The notes under the pieces are model-generated. The model was not told the origin of the DNA. It made no database searches and saw only the letters and a program-made list of their open reading frames with translations. A DNA stretch of 64,000 nt from Dasyornis broadbenti (taxonomy: Eukaryota; Chordata; Aves; Passeriformes; Dasyornithidae): assembly GCA_013397935.1 (NCBI GenBank), contig VZRN01006399.1:62001-126000 (forward strand), read 5' to 3'. This document shows, in pieces, positions 37,655-49,100 of the stretch (the first letter of the stretch is position 1; every line of letters begins with the position of its first letter). A program made the position numbers and the translations under genes.

Positions 37655-38160
37655 TTGAGAGTTTTGACACTGCTTTCACTAAAACTGAAATCCACCTGAA
37701 CTGTCGAGTTTATTTTGTCTGGACACTGTGGAAGAGAGAATAAGCATAACATTATCTGCCAGTTGACCAAGGTTTTGAATATATACACTTGCTTTGAACA
37801 AAACAGGTCTTTTTTCTGACTGCTTAGGAGAGCAAGTGAATGTACAGATTGATTTGGTTTTATTCTCATAACCGTACTGAGAAACAGAAGAACAAGCTGT
37901 ATTAACTTTTTCATTTAAAAGCATCTGCTTTCTAATCCACTCATAATTTTTCCTTAGTGCCTGCTCGATACTTGAACTAGTGCAGGTAAGCAGAAGAATG
38001 GAGAGAGTAAGACTGCCTCCAAAGACAAAGGACATCTGACTGAAAAACAATTTCCTTTTCTCAAGTGTGCTTGGAATTCCTTTCTTCCTTGGATCCAGCA
38101 GGAGCACTTTTTCCTGTTGCTAACATCCCCGCAAAAGAATATCACAGACACTTTATTCTA

Positions 38161-38185
38161 GGGTTTGGGGTTTTTTGGGCTGGGG
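38161..38185 (+). other. Second G-quadruplex motif
   Basis: G-runs at 38161-38163, 38167-38170, 38177-38179 and 38182-38185 are separated by loops of 3, 6 and 2 bases. This meets the usual G3+N1-7 rule but is weaker than the one at 35320. It lies downstream of LPAR1 with no recognised gene nearby. Confidence 0.5.
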
Positions 38186-40869
38186 AGTTGCCCTTTCCAA
38201 GTGTCCTTTTCACTGCTGTTAGCATGCTCTTATTGAATCTCATATGCCTAGGATGGGAGGATGATGTTACCAAATAGCAGCAAATCATTCACCCTAGTTT
38301 AGCCTGCTGAACTGTGGTGGGTTTTGAGAAGCCATGGGTGAATAATTTGAAACGAGGGGTGGTGCAGTTGTTCAATACATGGAGGGATATGGAGGCCCCT
38401 TGTGAAGACACATGCCCAAGGAGGTTTTCTGTCATCATTGTGATTGTGACAGATGGCAGTTGCTGTCCAGGTACATTGATCAGCATTGATCCCTTCTCCA
38501 AGGAGGCACTCAACAATTCAAGAAGCTGAACCTCTTGAGCTCTTAGCAGCAGTTAAATTTCAGTTTTCAGGTGTATTAATCCAGAAGTATATCTGACAAC
38601 AGGTAGCTTTTCTTCTAAGAGGTGAAGTGCAGTGTTTCAGATCAAATGCAACAGGACAAACGTTGCTTGTGTGATTCTGCCAGAGGAAGTCACAGACCAT
38701 GTGGCTGATGAAAATTTGATTAGTGCTTTGTGTTGTTGGCATGTTGTCCCTATATCCTTAAGAAATCTGATCTGTGAATTGAGTGATTCTTTGCAAGCTA
38801 ATGAAATTGAAGCTCCAGTGAGCAAAGAGAATAAAAACCAGAGCCTGGAATAGAAGGACTCATTTGCTGTGTTCCTTAGAATGGTTCCCATGCCATTTGT
38901 TTTCATCTCAGAACTTTTTTAAGTTTTGCTCTTCTATTCAGATTTTCCAGCCTCATTGTGCAGTTGTAGAACTCACTTCTGCTATGTGAAAACACAGTGC
39001 AAAGTACTTAGGGAAAAAATTGCCCCTTTTATTTTTACTTATCTCAAATTCTTCAAAAGGTTTTAGAAGACTTCTTAAAATACCAACGATCCTCCCACAG
39101 TCATTAAAATTCTTCTGTTGCTGACTGCCTCTGGTCCAAGTAAATTGTCTTGAAGTTCAAATGTAATGGTGTTTGTGTCAGCAATTGTAGTGATGGGGAG
39201 TTGTGTTTTAAAAGGAATATTCTTTGCAGATCAAGAAAAATGTGTTTTCCTACTTCATATATTTTCAATGACAGCATAAATCTGAAAACTTATTGAAAAG
39301 ATGGCCCATGAATTTTAATTCCCTCTTGCCGTGATATATAGAGAGGCTGGGTGACCCATTGGTCAGAAAAAGCACAGCTTTTATATAAAAGGTTGAAAAT
39401 ATATTTTGTGTATGTTTGACACTTTGGTTTTCTTGTCAGCACCTTTCTTGTTCTGAGTTTTCCAAGATCCCGTGGCAGCTTCAAGGCTGGCTTCTGACTG
39501 CGATGCTAGAAGTTGGGCAGAGAGAAGAGAGGGCAGACCAAAGAGGCATTTTCAATGATTCCTTAAAGTATGCATAGCTCTCTGTCCGTAGTGCACCAGT
39601 AACGCAGATTTTTAAATAGTTGCCACAAGATTCACCATTGGTTTTTTTAACTCCGCCTTCACCAAATAGTCACAGCTGTAGCACTGTTTAAAGAAGCGGG
39701 CAGCAAAGGCTCAGAGTAGGCCACTTGGCGAAAAAGGAAGGACAGGCATGCTATTTTCTTGGGGCAAACTAAGCCTGGGTAATGTGGATGTCAAAGATGA
39801 AAGGACATATTCTTATGTCCAGTGTCTTAGTACTCTTTCCTTTCCTAAGTAACATATCAATATCAACATAAATTTGTCCCAGTATGGGACTGCACTGAAA
39901 TGAAACTTTTTGGGTCACTCCATGGAGTATTGTCTTTTGGTCTGTACTGGTGTGATGGGCAGAGGTTTAACCATGGCTGGTCTGGGTCCCAGGAACAGTG
40001 TGGCAGGGGAAACTCAAGTGGGCTCTGCCTCTGAAGTGGGCTTTGTAGCTTTTTCTGACCTTTGTGTTGCCCCAGAAGTATGCTACCAGATACCATACTC
40101 AACTACTGTAAAGCCATCTGGGATTTGTGTCTGTGCCACTGCCACAGCCAGATCTGTCTGCAGGAGGTGTTCACAGACAAAAAACACACAGCTTTTTCTT
40201 TGAAAGAAATAAAAGTCTCTCCTGCAGATTGTTCTTCCCAGGTGGGATTAAAAAGAACACCACCAGATGGAGAGGCTTTGATGCAAACACCCCTGGTCTG
40301 TCTTTCAGTCGGTGTGAATCAATGTGATGCAAAGCAGAACAGGCAAAGGCGTTTCACTAGGGCATCATCTCCACCCTGTGCAGAGGCGTGAGCCCACCCC
40401 CAGTGTCCCTGTCATTGTTCTGGGAACCTTCTGACCACTAGACTGGATGTAGCTGGCAGAGGTCAGCCTTGGCAAAGTGGCTTTTTTTTCCTCACTTGCT
40501 GCAGAGGTGAATACAGGCTTTTCCTTTCTCTGGTGCTGTTAAGGGCTTTCCTGTTACTGCAGGTGTACCTGTCATGTCCTTTCCAACCAGTTCCTGCTGA
40601 GAGCCGTCAGTCTGTGCTACACACTGATGTCTGTAGGGAGGGGATTTGCAACTGCAATCTCATTTGTTCAGTCAAATTGCTTGGGCTTTACCATTTGATT
40701 GGAAAGGCCACTTCCAATAGAGAATTAGCTTAAAGAATACTAACACCCACACCTTTCCAGCCACGGCTCCTTAAGAAAATGTGCCCTTAACTTTCCTTCC
40801 ATTTTCCTCTCTTAGAGGATTTTTCAAGAAGCTATTCACCCAGTTCCTCTTTTCTAAATCAATCAAGGA

Positions 40870-40995
40870 GAAAAAAAAGAGGTTGAAATTTAAAGAAAAC
40901 AAACAAAACACCCAAACAGAAACAAAAAAATACAACAAAAACCTCACAAAACAAACAAACTTAAAAAAAAAAAACCACAAGAAAAACACAGAGCA
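40870..40995 (+). repeat. A-rich/AAAC low-complexity tract
   Basis: About 125 bases are dominated by A with interspersed C and few other bases, including a 12-A run near 40963-40974. Overlapping open frames on both strands (Lys/Asn-rich on +, Phe/Val-rich on -) are products of this composition. Confidence 0.85.
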
Positions 40996-41608
40996 CAAGG
41001 ATGTTAAACTATACTGCTGTCTTCTGTGGTACATGGAAATCCAACACGCTGATAGCTGCCAGCATTTTAACAAGAGCCTCCATGAAATGTTCCTGTTTGC
41101 CTGTGATAAACTTCTGATAACCAGAAGTGTATGTGGGAGACTCAAGAATCTGTTAATTTTTCCTGTTTAAATAAAGCCGTGTCTGTAATTCAAAAGTATG
41201 GAGAGAGCCAATGAGGTTTGGCAAATAATTTTGTTACTAAGTGCACTTACTGTAAATGTTTAGAGGTTGTATTTAGTACAATAAAGTATTTGGCATGTGT
41301 AATATGGAGTGTGAAAGAAATACCCTTTTTCGGGAGAGCTGGTATTTTTGGATGTGGAAGGGAATTACTTAAAAAACGTTGACTAATGGAGGCACAGGCT
41401 TGTCCCGTCCAGGAGATAGCATAGGGCTGAAATACAGAGACAGCAAAGGGACAGGTTATTTCCAGTATATCACTTAATCCATTCTGTTTGTGATTCTTAC
41501 ATGCCCACTTTCTTTTCTTTGAAGTCCACATTTGCACCATTTTACCTCAGGCCTCATCTTGTTGCTATTGAGAAAACTTCTCCTGCACAGAGGAAACAAA
41601 CCTGCTAC

Positions 41609-41698
41609 TTCTCTCTTCCTTCCCTCTTCCTCTTCCTTCCTTTCTCCTTCTGCTTTCTCCCTTTTCCTTTTGCCCTTCACCTTCCTTTCCTTTTTTCT
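41609..41698. repeat. Polypyrimidine (CT-rich) tract
   Basis: About 90 bases are nearly all C and T on the + strand, with irregular CTTCC units and rare interruptions. It could adopt triplex structure. The Lys/Glu/Arg-rich antisense open frame here is an artefact of the tract. Confidence 0.85.
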
Positions 41699-41885
41699 GT
41701 GCATGGACATGTTTCTTCTACTATGTGTCCCCAGTTTTGATTTAACCATAGAAGGCTAACTAAACCAAAGCTCCTTGGGTTATATATAGAAATGTATGTG
41801 TCCACGCATAGATCTCGATGGCCATAGGAAGGGGGCAGAAGTGAAATGAAATTATTCTTTCAGTGCTGTTTGAGTATAGGTCTTT

Positions 41886-41920
41886 AAGACTATACTATTA
41901 AGACTATACTATTAAGATTA
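41886..41920. repeat. 14-bp tandem repeat, ~2.4 copies
   Basis: The unit AAGACTATACTATT is perfect at 41886-41899 and 41900-41913, followed by a partial third copy (AAGATTA). It is a small minisatellite-like repeat. Confidence 0.9.
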
Positions 41921-42149
41921 TGCTAATTCCTATTCTCTATTTTTATGCTAACACTCCTATTTCACATTTTGAACAAAACAAGACTTTTGTAAAGGGTTCA
42001 TTAGCCCCCTGCCATTTGTTAGAGAAGCCAATCACACACTGATGGAAGCCAAGTGTCTGCTTCAGCAAAATGACAGAAAAAAAAGTTCATGTTCCTAATC
42101 ACTCTGGGCATTATTAAGTACAAAAATAAAAAATTAGAAGAGTTCAAGT

Positions 42150-42450
42150 TTTTTCATCTCCCCAGACCTTAGTGATTCATGACTAATGCCCTGGTGCTGG
42201 GCTTTCCATGGCATGGCGTGGGTAATGTAAAGCAGCCCCACAGGGCTTGATTGCTGGACATAATGAGCAGAAAGCCAAAACACACAATTGCTAAATAAAT
42301 CATGTCTCATGAAAATGCACTGCAATACCTCTGGGATTTTCTGTTTAAGCCCTGGATCACCATTTGCTGGGAAAGCCAGACTGTTTATATGGCGATCTGT
42401 TAACATTAAATACACAACACGTGCAGCGCTGCAGCTCGCAGCCTCAGCGC
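42150..42450. promoter_or_regulatory. Candidate non-coding regulatory patch with E-box
   Basis: Repeat-free sequence with homeodomain-like AT motifs (ATAATGAG, CAATTG, AAATAAATCATG) ends in a CpG cluster of five sites around 42420-42452, which includes a CACGTG E-box at 42418-42423. The regulatory role is inferred from appearance only. Confidence 0.2.
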
Positions 42451-42939
42451 GCAGTAGGAGACATGCAGAGCAGGAACCCTGAGAGCAGAGAGCCAGTACA
42501 TTTGCGATTACAATACCCAGAGCCTGCAGTGCACTTCCCTGCATCGCCTGGGCCAACCCTCCCATCCTGCTTTGTGCCTTTTTGTGACCCTTCAGGACAG
42601 GTGTGTCTGGATGGGCAGCACTGCCTCACAGGAGTTGGACCCAGCAGGAGCAGATGCAAGTCAGCCTCTTTCATGTTTATCTGAAGCCTTTCTACTCCTA
42701 ACTGCTTAGGCTTCACATGATTATGGATCTGCTGCTCCCTCCTCTAGTCTTTGCATGCCCAGCCCCTTGCTGAACAATCTCAGAGTCCTTCCAGTTCCTC
42801 TTTGTGTTGCCTTTCTCTGTGCCTCCTCCAGAATGCCTGAACCATCTTTGTGGCAAGCTGCAAGGTGACAGCCAGGTGTTTTACATCACAGACACAGTTT
42901 CTTTGTAATTTCCTAGGGAACAAGGTGGAAAGGGAGTTA

Positions 42940-43182
42940 AATTCAGTTGGCAGCTTGTCACAAGTGCTGTTCCCCAGGGCCCAGTTTTGGAGCCAGTTTG
43001 GTTTAGTATCTTTATCAACGATGTCTGATGGGTGTCACTCTCCCTGGAGATAGTTAAAAGATGTGTAGATGTGGCACGTAGAGGCATGGATTGCTGCTGG
43101 GCCTGGCAGTGCTAGGTTAATGGTTACAGTCTATGATCCTAAAGGTCTTTTATAAGCAAGACAATTCTATGATTCTATGGTA
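42940..43182 (+). mobile_element. CR1 retrotransposon fragment with internal deletion
   Basis: The left part codes, from 42963 to a stop at 43026, for a decayed reverse-transcriptase segment (Val-Pro-Gln-Gly, then Ile-Phe-Ile-Asn-Asp), which matches the conserved motif-B region of CR1 ORF2. The sequence then jumps directly to the CR1 3' end, 'TAGATGTGGCAC', 'GGCAGTGCTAGGTTAATGGTT' and the TTCTATGATTCTATG tail at about 43167-43181. The few hundred bases to about 1 kb that normally lie between are missing. It is inactive. The left boundary is approximate. Confidence 0.88.
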
Positions 43183-46100
43183 AATAAACAAATACAATAT
43201 ATAGGTAATAAGGAAGTGAAAAATTGTGAAGAGGAGGGGACAACACAGAAAAGACTTCCCTACCTTCAGTGCAGAATTTGGTTTATGACCCTTTCAAAGG
43301 CTTTCTGGCAAGTCCAAGAAAGAATTCTGGGTTGTGGCTTTTGTTGAAGAAAAAAGAATAATGACCCTTCCATATCATTACTCTTTTTTTTTTTTTTTTC
43401 CTGATGGAAGACTTTGTTATTTTAGGTGTATCTAATTTATTAAGAGATCAAAAGGCCAATTGAAACAAGGAGAGGCCTTTCCATTTACCACCCACACTGA
43501 GCACAAAATTAAACTGTTTTTATATAAATGGTGTTTTACCACTCAAAAGATTGAAGGATGCTTCAAGGATCACTGATATAAGTTGGGGTTTTTCTACTTC
43601 TGTTTTTCCAAAGTTCGTGATATCTGGATATTTTGCTGTTTGTTCTGCCACAGAATTTTTAAGTTTGTACATTCTTCTTGTCCTCAAGTGTCTCTTTGCA
43701 ATCCTGCTTTTCAAAATATGTAAACACTTCTTAGTTCAAGGGAGTTACTCAAAAATGTGCCTGACTTGAGCTACTCCAGCTGCTACTGCCTTCCATACCC
43801 CTCTCCTGTCTGATCACAATGAGGTCTGATTTTGAGCCACAAATATATGCTAGCAAGTGACAATTATTTTGTTTAGAAATTCTTGTGTCAGGGAAAATGT
43901 CAGTATCGTACACATGTCCCTACAGCTAGTGCAATGTGCTTCAGGCAAGCTGTCTGCCCATATGGTGTTTCTTAAAGACACTCATCAGGAGAACAGACTT
44001 TGCTGAGCTGGATTGGGTTAAGGGTTTGAAAAAGGTGACTGACCTTTCTATTATATTTGAAACTTCATTCCTGCATCTTTGCATGAACATACCTAGAGGT
44101 GAGCTGTTGTTTAGTCTTTAGCTCATCTGTCCTTTTCCCTACTGTTCAGATATATGCACACTCTGGTGTGTGCCCCTGAAAAAATCTGCAGATTTTATAT
44201 AAAGTGGAAAACCTGTTTTTCAGTCCACATGCTTAAAAACACAAGGCATCCATACCTCATCTATCAGAGGCAGTGCACAGGAAAGTGGGAACTGCAAGGC
44301 CCTTATTGTCAGACCTCTTTTCTTGACAGCTGGACACATGCACAGTCTGTGTTGTGATATCTATTTTGGTCTGAGAACACCAGACATGTTTAACGACTTA
44401 TTCTAAGGGCACACATAAAACACAGTTGTGACACAGACTATTATTTTTCCTAGAAAAACTCTATGAAAACTTGTAGGACTAGAAAACTTTCACCTGAAGG
44501 GTGTATTTTTTGATTTCTGTATTTTATTTCTGTGCAGAAAACTGCAAGATGGTGGGCAGCATTACTTAATTTTTTTGTAAGCAGAACATACTCTGAATCT
44601 AAGTGTTCCAAAATCCTGGGAAAGCACAAAGAACAACACTAAAGGGTGAAACAACAATGTTTTTAATAGCAGTCCATAGATGACAGCTTCCTTTTTTGAA
44701 CAAACCATGTTCAACCTAGCTGCTGTAGGAGGATTACTGTGCTTGAAAACTGCTGCCAGCTTCTGAACCTGACCTGGACCCTGTGAGCTCAGGGAAGGGG
44801 GTGCAGTCAGGGAGGTTTTTTTCACCCTCCTGCCATTTCTGGGGTGGTGTGGAGGGCAGCAGAGACCAAAGAGGCTGTGGAGTGGGTGTTGCTTGTTTTT
44901 CTGGGGTGTGAAGTCAGCCCAGGTGGGCAGCTGTACTGAGGGACCCCTGCTAGGAGCAGCAGCCAGGGTAAGCCACAGGGCCTTGCTGCAACAGGGACAT
45001 GGCAAAAAATGTTTCCAAGTAGTTATATGATATGGAGCCAAGCTGGACTACCCTCTTGCCTGCCTCTAGCACTTTACAAAGAGGTGACATATCTGTGGGT
45101 ATACAGCAGAACACCATTAAATTGAGTTTGAAGGAACTAAATGGTTGTAACGAACCCATAAGTTGGATTACAAGGATTCAAGATCTGGCCCAGAGAGCAA
45201 GGATATAAATTTTGTCTGGGATGAAGCTTGTCAGGAGGTATCACAGTACTCCACAGTGAACTCAGAATGGGTTCCTCTGCTCTGTCCTTAAATTGTGCTC
45301 CATGGCTATAACTTAGCCAAAAAGGACAGGTCAAATAAGATATATGGCTTTGACAATATGAGACAGTCCTTCCAGGAATGTGTTTAAAAAGGCAGCCTGA
45401 TGGTCCCTCTGCCTCTCCAGTGACTCTTGAACAGTCGACTTCCCTGGCTTGTATTGCCTTGCCCAAAGGCAAGTTGTGGCAGCAAGATCCATCCCACAGC
45501 AGGTACTGCCAGCAGGATGCATGTATCCTGCACATAGAAGCAAGGTGTGGGATTTTCTTTCTCTCTAGCATTTGAATAGCATTTTGAAAGTTTCTTGCAG
45601 CACAGCAACAGCCAAGGTAGACATCTTATTTACTAGTGAGCAGTCACCAGGCAGTGGTGTAAGAAAAAACATCCAAGTCATCTATGCAAAATTCAAGTTC
45701 TTTCTTTTTTCTGTTCATGTTCCAATGAACAGTGGTATAAAAGGAAGTCTTTGTAGCACAGTGGTTTGTCTTATTCTCTTGATGTCCATGCTCTGTTCCT
45801 TTACTTGTGAGGCTAGCATTTTCCCAAAGCATTTGCACAGCTGAAGAAGCATTGAGTTTCACTAGAGTAATTTGGCTGAAAGTCAAAAAGAGTTTTCTTC
45901 ACAAGTGCCCTAGATATGCACAAGTGTGGCTGCATTTATTTTACTGAATTTGGTGGAAGTGACACAACTCAGCTTGTGTCAAGGTATCTATGTTAGTCTC
46001 CCATTGCTTGTGCCAGTCCAGGTTAATGTGGTTCAGGAGCTAAAAGAAACTGCACTTGTAAAAGGCATCTTTGTTCCAGTGTCTTGTATTTCTATCTGAA

Positions 46101-49100
46101 GGTGCAACCATTGAAGGAAAAACATCACATCCAGTCCAGCATGCGCCAGTGAAATTTTTTTGATGTAAGCCATGAACTCCTAAGTAGCTCAGACACTTTT
46201 GAAAATATTGCTCTTCATCCAAATAAAGTAAAAGAGCAGCCAATATTCAGAGTAAGTGGCTTTACTAGTGATGTTGCTTAAAGCAACCTCCCACATGCTT
46301 CACCTTCAGTGAGTAACTCCATAACTGAAACGTCTGGAGATGGTCCAAACAAAACAGTGTGTTTTCCATTAAGAGTGGAAAAAAAATCACACAGCGTATA
46401 AATTTACAATGAAGCCATGTTGTGTGCTATGAACTAGCAGTGACATATGTGTGATTTTAGTAAGAAACTCCATAATTTCATTAGTTAACACTGTGTGCAA
46501 GTCAAGCATACAATGAAAAACAAAGCAGATCCAGTCATTCATCAAAGGATTGTCCATCAATAAAGTTCCTGATCCTTTGCAATCACACCGCCAGTCTGGG
46601 TGGGCTTCTGCCTCCTCCTGCTCCCTCTTCCCTAATCATGCCCAGCCCATTGTCAGCTGGATTTGCCCCCACAGTCAGCAGTGGAGCACTGTACTGAGGA
46701 GGGCTGTGGCTGTGCTCCTGGTGCTTATCCCTCTCCTGGGGTTCAGTGCCAACGGACAAGGCTATCCTCACGATATGATGCAGTGGTCCAGACACTGTGC
46801 TACAGCATGCCTTTCCTTCTGGTCTGCCTCTAACCCAGAGACACAGCACACAGTCAACAAATGCAAGGAATAATCAAAAGAAAGAGGAAATGCAGCCAGA
46901 TTAATAAAATATTGTGCCAAGAATCCAAAGACAGAAATTACGCCTGGTTCTGCCACACGTTACTTACAGTTAGGCGATTAGTCCTCAGTATTTAAGTTTT
47001 CCATTTCAGTAAGGGGTATTATGTTTATGCCCTCTGCTCCCTTTCCACCATAAGTTCTAAAGTATGGGAAATACCTATTTGTAATGTGTTTTTGCAAAAC
47101 CCAGAGCAATAAATGAACATGTTCATGGGAAAACATTTCCACTAGCAAATGAGGCCATTTCTGGATCAGCACTCAAGTCACTCAGTTAAACAAGTCAGTC
47201 ACCCAGCTGACTCACTGTCAACTCGGGTGTGAGCTGGTTGGTAATCTTTTTACCTCATTCTTGGAGGAGAGCTTGGACAAGAAAGACAGAATTACATAAG
47301 AATGCAGTTGGACACCAAAAAGTAGTAATGAAGGAACAAAGCAAAATATATGTTAAGAATTATAAACTTAAAGGAGAATTGTAGAAAAAAAGTAAGAGTA
47401 ATGGATTGAATGTAAAGGTGTAAAACTTGTGATTAAGCTTTGCTGAACCACAGACAGAAAACTAATGGGCTGCTAAGCTTGATTTTCTGCAGGCCTGGAA
47501 ATGAGGAAGCCATCAAAGGACCTGCTGAAAAGCAGGATGCTAAAGTAGTGTCCATCAGGAAGTGGCTGTGTTTCCTGAAAACCTGGAAGGCTTAAGTTAG
47601 TCATCAGGTTTATCATTTAAGCAAACCCAGACCCTTACAGCTGCTGAGAAGGGTTATGGAAAATCAATGGGACTACGTGGACCTGTGGAGTGGTGTTAAA
47701 GGGGAGCCTGTGGTGCCTGGGAGGAGAGAGAAGGGAATGAGCTTTGCCTGAAAAACAGGGAGCATAGACATTCAGTTCCAAAATATGACGAAAACACAGA
47801 GCAGCGTTTGTTAGAGCAGACTTAGTTAACAAGAGATCCATTATGGAGGATCTTGGCTGGAACCTACAGCATCAAACTCACTAGCGGGTGAGATGGCTGT
47901 TGGATGGGAGCATGAATCCACAACACTGTGAAAAAACTTGACCTGAATTTTCCCTGGTTTTCTCCCCTGGGGTTATGGTCCTTTCAGGCATGGTCATTCC
48001 CTGGTGGCAACCAAGAATTTTCATTCATAAATACTAAGATGAAATGTCGAATCCAGGGAAATAAAGGGCTCTGGAGACCATGTCAAACTGATCCTCTGTG
48101 AGCCAGCTGCAAGCTCACTGGGGCTGATTTCCACCACCTTTTTTTCCCAATGGAGGCCAAGCCATCCAGCTGCCAGCCCCAGTTTCCTGTTGTGGCCAGC
48201 TGGACTTATTTCTTTCCTCCCCTTTGTGATGGCTGGAAACATGTTCCTTGCTTCCCACACCAGAGCCAAGGCCATGGCCACGGCTATGTTTTGCTGAAAC
48301 AATCAATCTGACACTCTCCTGTTGAATTTTGTTGTAACAATGAAGTTCAGAAGGAAAGTAGTATAGTTGCTCAAAATAAGCCTCGTGACAGAGTGCTTAT
48401 GTCTCTCTGTAGAGACAGACCAAAAGGCAGAATGGATTTTCCCCTGCAAGTGCAAACATGGCTGAATGTGAATGAGGCATCCAAGAGAGACAAGGCTGGT
48501 GCTATTGGAAGGGGTTTCCTTCTAGCAAACTGAAATTATGAAATTCTAATGGTCTCAGGGCACATGAAAGCCTTCTCATTTATGTTGTTTTGCAAGATCA
48601 TTGAGTTCAGAGGTCTGCTGCCTTCTCCCAGGACACTAAAAGTAACAGAATGGAAGTCCTGCTGACTTCAGAGGCTTTTGGGTGGGAATATCCCTGCCAT
48701 GGAAGGAAGCAGAAGTCTCACCAATGGTACCAGGGGCTGAAGCCAGCACAGAGTTTCCCATACTGCCCAGCACCATACCTTTGGATGGGATGTTTGGGAT
48801 GCTTAGGATGTCAGTACCCACTCAGTCCTTGGACATCTCCTTGGAGACAGAAAAGAAGGCACAAGGCACCATACGAGGGGTTTAGGTGGAATGCACAATA
48901 CCAACCATCCATTCCCGTTTTGTAAGAGCATTTGCCCATTAGACCAAACAAATGTTCTTCAGGCAGGCCAGTGGCCCTTTTTAGGAAGAAAACAGCATTT
49001 CTCTTTTATGAAGTCTCTATCAAATTTGCTGCAAAGTTCAGTGCACTAGTAGGAACTACATCTCCAATAAGATCATTAACTTGTTTGCACAGTTTTGCAG

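Larger units (their letters stand above)
36641..37700 (+). other. LPAR1: Possible distal extension of LPAR1 3' UTR
   Basis: The sequence up to about 37340 is unique, AT-rich and rich in T-runs, like the preceding UTR, so a longer 3' UTR is possible. It is interrupted by the A/C-rich tract at 37343-37449. The next canonical AATAAA is at 37649-37654, with a T-rich element about 55 bases beyond. Confidence 0.35.
37701..42939. other. Downstream intergenic sequence, first part
   Basis: No gene is recognised. Contents seen are a G-quadruplex motif (38161), an A/C-rich tract (40870-40995), AATAAA at 41170-41175 and 41280-41285 without an upstream gene to serve, a pyrimidine tract (41609-41698), a 14-bp tandem repeat (41886) and a repeat-free patch with CpGs and a CACGTG E-box (about 42150-42450). 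Open frames here follow from base composition. Confidence 0.7.

Noticed and set aside
40771..41170. Open frames of about 125 codons on both strands
   Set aside because: They are generated by the A/C-rich low-complexity tract and have no real protein features.
41474..41749. Lys/Glu/Arg-rich antisense open frame
   Set aside because: It is a translation of the polypyrimidine tract at 41609-41698.
44562..45571. Antisense open frames of 159 and 144 codons
   Set aside because: They lie in slightly GC-richer sequence, but the translations show no family resemblance, membrane pattern or repeat. They are not in the same frame or joined by visible splice sites.
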